From Salvator merianae (lineage: Eukaryota > Chordata > Lepidosauria > Squamata > Teiidae): a stretch of DNA of 64,000 nucleotides. This document shows positions 1 to 9,310 of this stretch, piece after piece (position 1 is the first letter of the stretch; each line of letters begins with the position of its first letter). The position numbers and the translations under genes were made by a program. The notes under the pieces are model-generated. The model had not been told where the DNA came from. It ran no database searches and was given only the letters and a program-made list of their open reading frames with translations. Where the stretch lies: the NCBI GenBank assembly GCA_003586115.2, contig QVOM02000029.1:25171348-25235347 (forward strand). The letters run 5' to 3'.

Positions 1-175
1 TTCCTACTTGTATGGAATCCAAGAGATCTTTCCTCTAAGCATTGATCAGATCATACTTTCTTAACTTTAGTAGAGGGTTGTCTCATGAAACTTTAAATAA
101 ATATCCTTTTATCATCTTTTGATTAGATAATTTTGCCTTCATTCTCCCCCCCAAAAAAACCTGTTAAAAATAAAT

Positions 176-480
176 ATGTACACAAACTTTTTTTTGTTTT
201 TTTTTTGGTCTTCAGTTCAAACCGAACCAAACAGAAGCCAGTTTGGTTCAAATTCTTTTTTTTTTCTTTTCTTTGAACAGCAGGATATTTCTTTCAGTTC
301 AAACACCTTCAAATCTCAGTTGGACAGGGTTTGTCTGCTAGGTTCTTTGGAACACTCCTATGTTTGGTTCAAATTCAAAATCTGTATTTGAACAGTTTGA
401 ACTCAAACTTCTTTGAGCAACCCTTTTTGATTTGAACCAATCCAAAGCTGAACCAGTTAGGGTTATCTCAATTTAAAACA
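176..480. repeat. Degenerate GAACC/GGTTC-rich interspersed repeat
   Basis: The stretch repeats the words GTTCAAAC, GAACCAAAC and TTTGAAC on both strands, broken by long T runs. The same vocabulary occurs in the hAT-like elements at 26216-26516 and 55776-56069, so this is probably an old member of that group. I cannot define its terminal repeats or a target-site duplication. Confidence 0.4.
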
Positions 481-1316
481 ACAATTATCTAATTTTGGAA
501 AAAGAAGAAGAAAAAGAAGCACTGTGTATGGAAATGCTGCACTGTTCAGCCTTTTTCCGTAACTCCCTGCAAATCAAATAAGTTTTATATAAAGATTCAC
601 TTCCGGTCTTGGAAAAGAATGTCAAAGCTACAATTCCAAACTGCAAAGGTGAGTTATTTGGCAAGATCTTATTGTTAAAATATTCCCTTTGGCTGAGTTA
701 ATTAAGAATTGCAAATGAGGCTTCTTTGGGCCTAGAGCAAAAATGCCTCTCTGTGAGCTAAATTAATATTTTACCAGGTACAGTTCTTTTCTAAACTATC
801 CAAAGAAAGTAGAGTTGAGGTATTAGCTAAAAGTGCCCTGGGATATTGTGTGTCTCAGCCAAGATGTATCTCTTTGCCCAGTGCCTCACATTTTACAATG
901 ATTAAACTGAGAGCCAACTAAACGCATCACATTGTTTCAAGTTCCTAGAAAAACCAGAATCCTTTTTGTTCCTTTATCTTCCCAGACCCCCAAACCAATC
1001 ACAATTGTTTCACCTTTTGTTTCCCACTGTGTGCCATTGCTCTCAATTTTTGTTGATCAGTGCCAATCAATTGTGGATCACTTGCTGTCCAGGAGATGGC
1101 TATTGCTTGAATCACCCATTGATTAACTCAAGAACATGGAATCCAACAACCTTTCGAATTTATAATATTAAGACTGCTCCAGCAACAGCCAAGCACTAAA
1201 AACACCATGAGGATGAAGGTCTTCAAAACCAGGCAAGTGCAGCAGTTTGAAGACACAGGGCTGAATACCTCCAGACTGTATGACCAACTACATCATGCCC
1301 CGTAGCCATAGGTTAA
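481..1316. other. Unassigned AT-rich DNA
   Basis: I see no coding region, RNA gene or recognisable repeat. Two overlapping ORFs near 932-1199 have no family resemblance and no codon signature, and are treated as chance. Confidence 0.5.
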
Positions 1317-1433
1317 GGCTGTGTCTCCATTACACAGTAAAGACACCATAATCGGACACTCAGGACCTTGTCTTCATTGGGAGTTATGGAAACTCACCTC
1401 AAGGTGAATTTGCTGTGCAGTAGAAACACAGCC
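1317..1433. mobile_element. Short MITE, TIR family GGCTGTGTCTCC
   Basis: The left end reads GGCTGTGTCTCCATTACAC and the right end GAAACACAGCC, forming an imperfect terminal inverted repeat. A second copy with the same left end (TGTGTCTCCATTACACAG) lies at 39972-40093. The flanks are TAA and AAA, compatible with a decayed 3-bp duplication. It has no coding capacity. Assignment to a DNA-transposon superfamily is inference. Confidence 0.6.
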
Positions 1434-3379
1434 AAAATAGCCAATAGAAACAGAGCCTTGAAAAAATTAGAAAGACAAATTATCTCAAGTTCAGCTAATT
1501 ACAGTTCATTATCAAACAAGCCAGTTTATCAAATAAACTGAAATACCTTCAGAAATTTGTGTCCCTTGTACTTTCACTCCAAGTCTAACTAATTTTTTTA
1601 AAAAAATATATTTATTTTTTAAAATATAGTTATTATTGTTTCTACATCATTTTCAGTGTTTGCAATGGCAATGAGATTACGATCTTCTCAACTTCCTTAC
1701 CATTTTATTTCCTTTGTCCTTCCATCCTGATTTCTCCCCTTTTCCTCTCACACTCATTGTTTTATCAGTTCTTAATAATGTTGTCAGGGGTTTTTTTTTT
1801 CTTCTTTACTTTGGTGAACTGCTTCAAGATTCTGAAATAGGAGGAAGTAGAGAAATATAACAGACAAACACATATAAGTTTGCTTCTCCTTTCTGCCTGA
1901 TTAATAGAAAATGGAAGGAAATGATCTCTTCCTTCTTCCTCTTTTAAACTATCTGTGGGGGAGCACTCTTATTTTATGGGCATTCATAAAGAGAGGTAGC
2001 ACCAGAGATTTCTCTCTCTCTCTTTTTTTTTTTTTTTTTGCACTTAACTGGAATCTGTTCCAGATCAGGGGCTAGGCCATCTCTTTCACATGCTAGTGTT
2101 TAAGAAAGATGTTCTGTTCATTGGGCCACTCCATCCATTTTGGGATGGAGCAAGGCACAGTCTGAGTGGTCAAAATGGCTGCCTAGACCAGGACACTGGT
2201 AGATATGTGGCACACCAAATTGTGCTGCTGAAATGGGTCTTCATGGGAAACCAAGGCTAGGAACTTCAGTTCTTAGCACTTAGCAAACCCAGAAGTGACT
2301 ACAGAGAGAGCATGATCTCCAGAGCCAGTTGCAGAACCATTCCTGCCACTGGAACAGCTACTGACAAATCCTCTCCTAGTGGACTGAAAAGATAAGTGTG
2401 AAAACGGCCTAAGTCATTCACTTGGAAGACAGATTAATACAAGTTACTAGAACTGACAATTTTGTGACTATTCTGTCATGTGGCAGACAGTATGCTTCTG
2501 GAGGCCAGATGCTGTGAGACTTTGAGCAGGACAAGGGATGGACTTACACCCAACCTATGGATTTCCCTAATCAGTTCACTACTGTGAAAATAGGCTGCTG
2601 ACCCAGACGGGACACAGATCCAGTTAGCAGGATATTCCTTATGCTCTTATGCTGTTGTTGCAGAACTGGATGCAGAACTGTGGAAATGCATGGTCTAGTC
2701 CAACTTGGACCATTCTGGCCTCTGAAGAACTTGTTATCCTGAAGTATTGTGTTTTTTTTTTTGTTTTTATGAACATATAGCATATTTTGGGCAAGGAATT
2801 AGAATTGCAACAGCTGTGCAATTAATGGTGGGTGAGGGTGAAGGGTGTTAAAGGCCGTGCTCTAGGGGAAGTTTTTGTTTTGGGGAAATTAGCCCCCGCA
2901 GGCACTAAACCGTTAAAGGATCGATCAGGCAGGTTTTAATAATGCTAAAAACTGGCAAGAAAAGCCCAAACAAAGAGGAGGTAATCCTTGAAAACAATGG
3001 TGCATCTTTATTAAAACCCAACAAAAAGACTTGAAATGGAAAGAAATAGCAATAATAGTAATTTGTTAGAATTAGCTAGTTTCATAGGTAGCATAGGTAG
3101 TTAGGCACTTGAAAAAGGAACAGAAAGGCTTGGCTCCAAACTAAGTAAGGACACCTAGCTAGTGGGGGGGGGGGGAGGGGGGAAGAGAGAGAGAGTCTAG
3201 GAGAAGCTAGCAATGGAGACCAGAAAAGTTCCTATTACTAAAGGGTAAATCTTACCCATCTGTAGTCTTCTCGTCTTCTCCAGGCAGATCTTCACCATGC
3301 CAAACAGGAAAATTTGGGGGAAAAGATGCATAGGTCCCTTGCCGGCAAATGGGTTAAAAAGCCAGAGAATGGGAAGTGG
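1434..3379. other. Unassigned DNA with homopolymer and purine runs
   Basis: No gene is visible. It contains a T run near 2023-2039, a G run near 3164-3182 followed by GA repeats, and a block from about 2870 onward that may be an old repeat interrupted by the L1 at 3396. I could not assign that block to a family. Confidence 0.4.
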
Positions 3380-3395
3380 AAAATGCTCCACAGCC

Positions 3396-4080
3396 ACTTC
3401 CGGGGAAGATGGCCGAATTTAGTTGCTGAGAGGATTTTTCCTCTGAGCAAACCGCAACGTGAGGAGACAGAGGGGGGAGTTCAAACCCCCTCTGTCAGAA
3501 GATTTCATCTCCCTGAGTGACAGAGAGCGGAGGGATTCCTCATTTGAGCTCCATCAAGTCTCCCCCAGGCGGGGGTGGTGAGAGATTCGCGGCAATCTGC
3601 GCACGGAGGAGACGAAGGAGCTGGGGGAATTTTGTCAACATTCCTGAGTCACGTTGTGTGTCGTCTTCAAGACTTTCGTCTTCAGGACCGTAAGTTTGGC
3701 CGATCCCCTTTTTAATTAATGAAGACATTAAAACTAAGATAAGCATTAAGAAAAGCAAAATAAAGGAGAAAAAAAACACCCTCTACAATAACAGTTTGGA
3801 TAATGTATGCCGAAAGTTTAAACATTGTAATTCAGCAAGATGCTAAAGTATTTGCAAAGGCTGTGAAATTTTTAGATAAATCATTCAAAGTTCTGTTCCT
3901 TGGACACGCCGGGGTTTTCAGTGCCTTATTAAAATACATTTGAGCTGTGCTTATCAGCTAAACAAACAAGCAGACTGCACGGATATGGGAGTTTGGTTTA
4001 ATTAAGACAAAGGAAGAAGAAAAAAAAAGTGCCTTTATTAATTAGAGGGCTTCTTCAGAGAACCAAGTTTTAAGATAGAT
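3396..4080 (+). promoter_or_regulatory. L1 5' UTR / internal promoter remnant
   Basis: This 685-bp leader is richer in CpG than its flanks and starts with GAAGATGGCCG close to its 5' end. That matches the AAGATGGC core of the YY1 site found at the start of mammalian L1 5' UTRs. YY1 use here is inferred from the motif and its position. The leader ends at the ATG of the ORF1-like frame. Confidence 0.55.
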
Positions 4081-4563
4081 ATGGAAAAGAAAAATATGCA
4101 ACTACAAAAAAATGAACAGTGTGTCTTCCAGCCAGAGCTACTTCTTAAAAAAATGGATGCTATTCTTCAAGAAATGCAGAGTTCCTTTGAGATTCAGGGG
4201 CTGACTTTTGAGAGATTAAGACAAGACCTTAAAAATGAAATAGGTGCTATACGCACTGAACTTCATGAATCAAAGGATAAGGCTTTGAAACTGGACGATT
4301 TTAAGGCAGAAATTCCTCAGAAAAAATTTATGGCTCAAGAAATACAGACTACAAGACAAGATGAGTTGTCTCTACCACTGATAACAGCTCAAGGTTCTAT
4401 TTTTTCACTGAAGGAAGTCTTGGAAAAAAAAATCTTTCAGGGGAGGAAGGAACATATGAGGCAAATTATAATGGAAACAACCCATATTTGGAGGCAGCAA
4501 AGATTCACTGTGAATAAACAATATTTCTGGTGTAAACAAAGAAAGGATTGGAGGAGGAGATGA
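4081..4563 (+). pseudogene. L1 ORF1 N-terminal remnant (coiled-coil part)
   Basis: A 160-residue frame opens at the first ATG after the 5' UTR. Residues about 15-90 are rich in Leu, Glu, Lys and Gln with heptad-like spacing (LLLKKMDAILQEMQ, LRQDLKNEIGAIRTEL), as in the coiled coil of L1 ORF1 proteins, which trimerises the RNA-binding chaperone. No RRM or C-terminal domain is visible, so the protein is about half the usual length. The last 70 residues do not look like canonical ORF1 and may be sequence joined by the deletion. It is unlikely to be functional. Confidence 0.6.
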
Positions 4564-4659
4564 AAGAAGAAAAAACAACAACAACTGAAGGAGTCAGAAG
4601 GGGGAATTTAAGAAGTGGCAGAGTAGAATAATGGGCAGAAGCCAAATTATAGAAAGACT

Positions 4660-4885
4660 GATATGAGAAGAAGATTTTGAGAGTTTGCAGATATTGGATA
4701 AATATAATAAGTTACAGAAAAATAAGGCAGTGGATAGACTTTGGTGAAAACTGGAAACCCTCTATTGAACTTTTGCAAGATCTGGAAAGTGTACCTGGAA
4801 AGTGGATTGGTGTTTGCTGGAGGGAAAGAATGAAGAGAAAAGAAGAATGTTGGTGGAAGAAAAGAATTGGGTCGTGGTGGGGGTA
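4660..4885 (+). pseudogene. L1 ORF2 C-terminal end fragment
   Basis: Reading across a frameshift near 4740 gives NKAVDRL followed by FGENWKPSIELLQDL. The same tail occurs in the second L1 at 11132-11916 (NKTVDRFYRNWKPFISF), so both copies preserve the C-terminal end of squamate-type L1 ORF2. There is no reverse transcriptase or endonuclease here. The 3' UTR and A-rich tail follow directly. Confidence 0.7.
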
Positions 4886-5039
4886 AGAAATATAGAAGAA
4901 ATCTGGGAATTAGGAAGTTGGTAGTTAAAAATGTTAGTTGATAAATCATGAATTACTTAGTGTAATTTTATATATCCTTAAAAAATAAAATATATATGTA
5001 ATACAAAAACAAACAAACAAAAAAAAATGCTCCACAGCC

Positions 5040-5579
5040 CTCACTCCTTTAGTAAAATAAACAGCTCTTTTGCCAAGGGGCATGGAGAAAGATATGGAAA
5101 TCCCTCTTCAAGTGAAATCAGCTCAAAAGGGAAAAAAAAGTAAACTGCAAGCAGTAGCATCATGCAATCTTGGAAAAATCAGTTTCCCTCTCTATCTTAA
5201 GAGGGAGGTAAAAGCAGTTCCCAGCCAGGGAAAATGGGGATGAGATAGATGATCTTTTTCTTCATTCTTCTTCATTCTTTTTCATCCTAATTTATAATGT
5301 CTCTCTCCTAATGGAAAAACCTGAACTTCTATATTCTTTTCCCAAGTAGAAAAGGGGCAAGCTTCACTCATTGGATGAGAAATGGATTGAAATCCTGACT
5401 TTTGATAAGTCCTTTTAGCACAAGAATTTAAACTTATTGGTCCTCTTAGCAAGAGGTACATTGAGCAAATTGAATGTAGTCAGTCACGTAGACTCTACTG
5501 ATAGATTGATACACAGATAAAGATCCAAACAAAAAAACTACACTGGTTGATGAGCTAAGTTCTGCTTTTCTCATTCTTA
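5040..5579. other. Unassigned DNA
   Basis: This flanks the L1 on its 3' side. I see AT-rich sequence with short CTTCATT repeats near 5260, but no gene or named repeat. Confidence 0.45.
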
Positions 5580-5975
5580 ATGAGAAGTTCTCAAGATGTA
5601 GGTTTGAACAGGACTAGTTCTGATGACCAGATACTTGCCCAAATCCTTTGTTAACCATTAATGTCTGTACTTTCCTGAGCTGGAACTAGCTCAGGTTTTA
5701 GCTCCTTCAAGAGATAAAAGGAAAAATGTTGGTCTTTTGCAGACAGGCTTGTCCTTTTAAAAATGGATGCAACCAGAGGAAAAACATGGATAAATTTGGT
5801 ATCTACAAGGTCCAGGATTCTTGTCAGTTTCCCTGTATTTACAACCTTTATGCCAAGCATATTTCATGGAATCCATGTCAATGTGCATATAGTAAGAATA
5901 TCTGTGCTCCTCCTTCTGTATGGCAGGGCTATGCATTCTGGGTAATTGTTGGCTACAAGGGAGCCTAAAAAAGAA
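5580..5975. repeat. Unclassified interspersed repeat, copy 1
   Basis: The stretch around 5738-5790 (TTTTGCAGACAGGCTTGTCC, then ATGGATGCAACCAGAGG) matches 25363-25410, and the following part (GGTCCAGG...CCCTGTATTTACAACC, TATGCC) matches 44960-45000. I therefore treat 5.6, 25.1 and 44.8 kb as three copies of one repeat of roughly 400-500 bp. No terminal repeats, tail or coding frame identify its class. Two overlapping ORFs in it are not conserved in the other copies. Confidence 0.5.
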
Positions 5976-6298
5976 ATTAATAATGCAACAATAAATAGTT
6001 TCAAGTCTAAGTTTATTGATTAGTCATAAGACCATATCAACTTTATACATAAAAAGAAAACAGTTAAAAACATGAAGACATTAAAAAGAAAAAAGATACA
6101 AAATTGCAATTCCAATGCAATATAGAGGGTAAAATAAAATGAAGATTCAAAACTAAGGTTATAGCCTATGTTAATTAATTGTCTGGACTTGAACCTCCTG
6201 CCCTCTGCAATGAACAGGTCAGTAAGGAATCTCTTATTTGAGTGGACCTTTGCAGGAAAAGCACTATCTGTTTTGTTATATGAGGGTTTGAACCCTCA

Positions 6299-6422
6299 AG
6301 TAGGAATAGAGTTTAGCCTTTTGAGGCCAAAAGTTCTTGTTGGATAAGAAATAGCAAAACTTCAGTGGGCCCTTTTGACCTCAAAAAGCTAAACTCCTAT
6401 TCCTAGCAAAACTTCAGTGGGC
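6299..6422. repeat. Inverted templated insertion bounded by a 19-bp direct repeat
   Basis: TAGCAAAACTTCAGTGGGC occurs at 6352-6370 and again at 6404-6422. Between them lie 33 bp (6371-6403) that are the reverse complement, about 90 percent identical, of 6303-6333 just upstream. The arrangement is an inserted inverted copy of a neighbour flanked by a duplicated target. It has no ORF. Confidence 0.75.
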
Positions 6423-6854
6423 TCTGGCTTGTCCATAGATGAACAGCAACTTTATCTACTGAGGAATATTACAAGAGTAGCAGCCTTGTCAAAGAAACAC
6501 TAAACCATTCTTAGGGGAGATGGTTATATAGCCTTCAGTCTCTGACCCTTCATTCAGAAAAATGAGTATAAAAACACTGCTTTTATTTGCAAGATTGGCA
6601 TTGCCCACTGTCTCACAGTGGGCTCAGCCCATCCTCCGCTTTTTGTCTCTATTACCAAATTTAGGAGAAAATGCAATAGTTTCCGTGAAATAGGATCCAA
6701 GCTAGAAAGATGTAGGTGGAAAGGGTGTGAATGGGAAAGGAAGAGTGAGGAATGTACAGTAGCAAGTATATGATTTCTTTCCCCAAAGCATGTACAGGAG
6801 TGTTGTTGTAGGTTAGTTGTAGAGAAAGTGCCTGGTAGAGCAGAATCCTTGGCA

Positions 6855-6952
6855 TCCCCATGGAGGAAGATCATGGCAAACAACTCCCAGAAAATTGCAC
6901 AGTAGTGTCCGTGTAGCCACCAGGAATCCATCTTGACTCAGTGGTATCAAAC
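6855..6952 (+). mobile_element. RTE/Bov-B-like 3' tail fragment
   Basis: The motif order GGCAAACAACTCC, a GAAAAT block, GTAGCCACCAGGAATC and TGACTCAG...CAAACAACAG matches 9190-9310 (minus strand) and 59560-59640. This is the form of the short tail shared by squamate tRNA-derived SINEs and RTE-clade LINEs. Only the tail is present, so SINE and LINE origin cannot be separated. Confidence 0.5.
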
Positions 6953-7816
6953 AACAGTCCATGTGTAGAGTGGTTCTCTTTTCTGCAGTTCTGCTGCATT
7001 AGCAGCAGCTCTCCTCTTCTCCCTCCTTTCAAATTCCCCTAAAATGGCAATGAAGATAGATGAGGGCGAGGGTGTCCAGAGAAATTAGCAAACAACTCCA
7101 GCCTTTTCAAAGATAGTGAGACCTATAGCATCAAAGGAAAACACCCTTACCCTTGATGCCTAAAAAAATCATCTTTTTCCTTTAAAAAAAAAAAAAAAAA
7201 AAACTTAAAAAAAAGACAGAGAAAGGGAGGGAACATTGGGATCTGAGAATGCACCAACAGAGAGCTGGCTCATTGAGGTTTGTGGTGACTAAGTCTGCTT
7301 ATTACTTATTTCTACAATCTCACAGATTTGAGACTGGCCAGCACAATGGCTGCCTCCAGATGACAAGAAAAAAAAAGTGAGAGCTTGTTTGTGTCTTGCT
7401 ATTGCTTCTTGCCATCCTTGCCAAACAGCAGGGCAACCTTATGGGGAAGTGTGGGCATTTACCGGTCTAGATGTTTGTTTTCACAATGGTGTACTGCGTA
7501 CATTCAGGCATTTCAATGGCATGAAATACCCAGAAATGCATGACTGTTGCCCCCTGCATGTGTACAATGGGCATTTCCAGGCTGGAGGCTGTGGGCACAA
7601 ACATCCAGACAGGTAAGCCCATATCCCTATTTATGGTGGGAGTTGATTTATCCTGAACAGTGATAATATAGGACTCTGCTCCTTTTTCATGGGGCTAATG
7701 AAATTCCAACACAGCCCTGGGGTTACCTCACATTCCATCACCAGCTGTGACTCTTCAGGGGAGCTGGTCTGAGTGAGTGCCTTAATATTCTGTGTATTCC
7801 TGCACCCTGATAGGTA
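6953..7816. other. Unassigned DNA with poly-A run
   Basis: It holds an A run near 7183-7203. A 79-codon ORF at 7377-7616 has no recognisable domain and no supporting context. Nothing else is seen. Confidence 0.45.

Positions 7817-7857
<41 letters not shown>
7817..7857. repeat. (GAT)n microsatellite
   Basis: About 13 uninterrupted GAT/ATG units. Confidence 0.95.
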
Positions 7858-7860
<3 letters not shown>

Positions 7861-7941
7861 ATAATTCCCTTTTTGGGACAGCACATACAATCAGTACAAA
7901 AAATAGAATTAAAAAATGAGCAAAAAAGGAACACTATATAC

Positions 7942-9082
7942 TAGGGGTGTGCACGAAGCTTCGTGGCATTCCATTTTCGATCGAATGTCGTGATTCCGTG
8001 ACCTTTGCATCGAATGCGAAGGGCACCAGAAATCACGAATGCGAATTGCGAAGGTCCCTCAATTTTTCGAAGTATTTCGGGACCTTCGCAATTTGCCAAA
8101 GTCTCACCTCTCTAGGCTGTCAGCGCTGGCGCTGACAGCCTAGGGTGAATCAGCCAGCCAGCAGCGAGTGGAAGTGCAGAAAATTCAACGGAAGGGAGGG
8201 ATTCCCTACCCGTTGATTTTCCTTCTCTTCCCCTCACTGACTCACCCCCCCTAGGCTGTCAGCGCGAGCGCTGACAGCCTAGGGTGAATGAGGCAGCCAG
8301 CAGACATCGGAAGCAGATAAATCAAGGCGAATGGAAGACCTTTTCGCCTTGATTTCTCTGCTTCAGATGGCGCTCGCCTCTCTCTCATCCCCCCCCCCAG
8401 TCTGTCATCAGACTGACAGACTGCGGCGGGAGTGAGAGAGCGCGCTGCGCCATCGGAAGCAGATAAATCAAGGCGAACGGAAGACCTTTTCGCCTTGATT
8501 TCTCTGCTTCAGATGGCGCTCGCCTCTCTCTCATCCCCCCCCCCAGTCTGTCATCAGACTGACAGACTGCGGCGGGAGTGAGAGAGCGCGCTGCGCCATC
8601 GGAAGCAGATAAATCAAGGCGAACGGAAGACCTTTTCGCCTTGATTTCTCTGCTTCAGATGGCGCTCGCCTCTCTCTCATGCCCCCCCCCAGTCTGTCAT
8701 CAGACTGACAGACTGCGGCGGGAGTGAGAGAGCGCGCTGCGCCATCGGAAGCAGATAAATCAAGGCGAACAGAAGACCTTTTCGCCTTGATTTCTCTGCT
8801 TCAGATGGCGCTCGCCTCTCTCTCATCCCCCCCCCAGTCTGTCATCAGACTGACAGACTGGGGGGGGGGAATGAGAGAGAGGCGAGCGCCATCCGAAGCA
8901 GAGAAATTAAGGCAAAGGTTTTCCCTTCGCCTTGATTTATCTGCTTCCGTTCGCGGCGAAGATTTTCGCCGCGAAAACGAAGGGCTTCATTTTCGTGCGT
9001 ATTTTTTCGCACGAAAACGAAGCCTAGGAGCTTCGCAGTCCTGCGAAGCGAAAAGGGAAAAGTGCCTTCGTGCACATCCCTA
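7942..9082. mobile_element. hAT-like non-autonomous DNA transposon, copy 1 (1141 bp)
   Basis: The ends are TAGGGGTGTGCACGAAG and, inverted, TAGGGATGTGCACGAAG: a 17-bp terminal repeat with one mismatch. An 8-bp duplication, CTATATAC, flanks it exactly (7934-7941 and 9083-9090), which is diagnostic of the hAT superfamily. The interior is CpG-rich, unlike the surroundings, with nested palindromes such as the arms GGCTGTCAGCGC and GCGCTGACAGCC at 8116-8141 and about 8255-8280, and a 146-bp tandem array. It encodes no transposase; the ORFs at 8724-9212 and 8845-9075 are by-products of the repeats. Copy 2 (15297-15997) has the same ends and subterminal sequence in the opposite orientation. Confidence 0.93.
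8305..8889. repeat. 146-bp tandem array inside hAT copy 1 (4 units)
   Basis: Unit starts (CATCGGAAGCAG) fall at 8305, 8451, 8597 and 8743, spaced exactly 146 bp; the next related start is a diverged one at 8890. Units are almost identical. Each holds two hairpins: AATCAAGGCGAA with TTCGCCTTGATT, and AGTCTGTCA with TGACAGACT. The near-perfect period implies recent amplification. Copy 2 of the element lacks the array, so the unit number varies within the family. Confidence 0.93.
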
Positions 9083-9189
9083 CTATATACACAATGAACA
9101 ACTCAATTTGTACAGTTTTATTTGTAGACTTGTGCCCTGGAAGCCCAGAGATATCAGCTTCTCTGTTAGAAGTTACATGCATCTGCTTT

Positions 9190-9310
9190 TGGTGTTATAT
9201 ACCATCACTTAGGCCTGATTCCTGGTGACTACATGGACACATTCATATTGTTTGTTTGCTAGATATAGAAGTGGTTTGCCATTTTCTTCCTCTGGAGAGA
9301 CTAAACCAGT
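9190..9310 (-). mobile_element. RTE/Bov-B-like 3' tail fragment
   Basis: Read on the minus strand it gives GGCAAACCACTTC, then GTGTCCATGTAGTCACCAGG and AATCAGG, the same order as 6855-6952 and 59560-59640. It lies next to hAT copy 1. Confidence 0.5.

Larger units (their letters stand above)
3396..5023 (+). mobile_element. Internally deleted L1 LINE with intact 5' end and target-site duplication
   Basis: The element is bounded by a 16-bp direct repeat, AAAATGCTCCACAGCC, at 3380-3395 and 5024-5039. The left end begins ACTTCCGGGGAAGATGGCCG, typical of an L1 5' UTR. A 160-codon ORF1-like frame follows (4081-4563), then sequence matching the very end of L1 ORF2 (about 4660-4885), a short 3' UTR and an A-rich tail with AAAC repeats. 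Only about 1.6 kb is present, against about 6 kb for a full L1. Most of ORF1's C-terminal half and nearly all of ORF2 are missing, while both ends are kept. The deletion could predate insertion (spliced or deleted RNA) or follow it. I could not locate the junction exactly. Confidence 0.82.

Noticed and set aside
2870..3379. LTR or endogenous retrovirus
   Set aside because: The sequence before the L1 looks repeat-like, but I find no LTR ends, target duplication or retroviral protein motif.
8305..8889. Regular repeats as a CRISPR array
   Set aside because: The 146-bp units are contiguous, with no unique spacers, and lie inside a transposon in a vertebrate genome.
7942..9082. CpG-rich block as a CpG-island promoter
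   Set aside because: The CpG content begins and ends at the transposon termini and target duplications, and no gene starts nearby.
8724..9212. 162-codon ORF as a gene
   Set aside because: It runs through tandem repeat units and past the transposon end; the equivalent frame is not conserved in copy 2.
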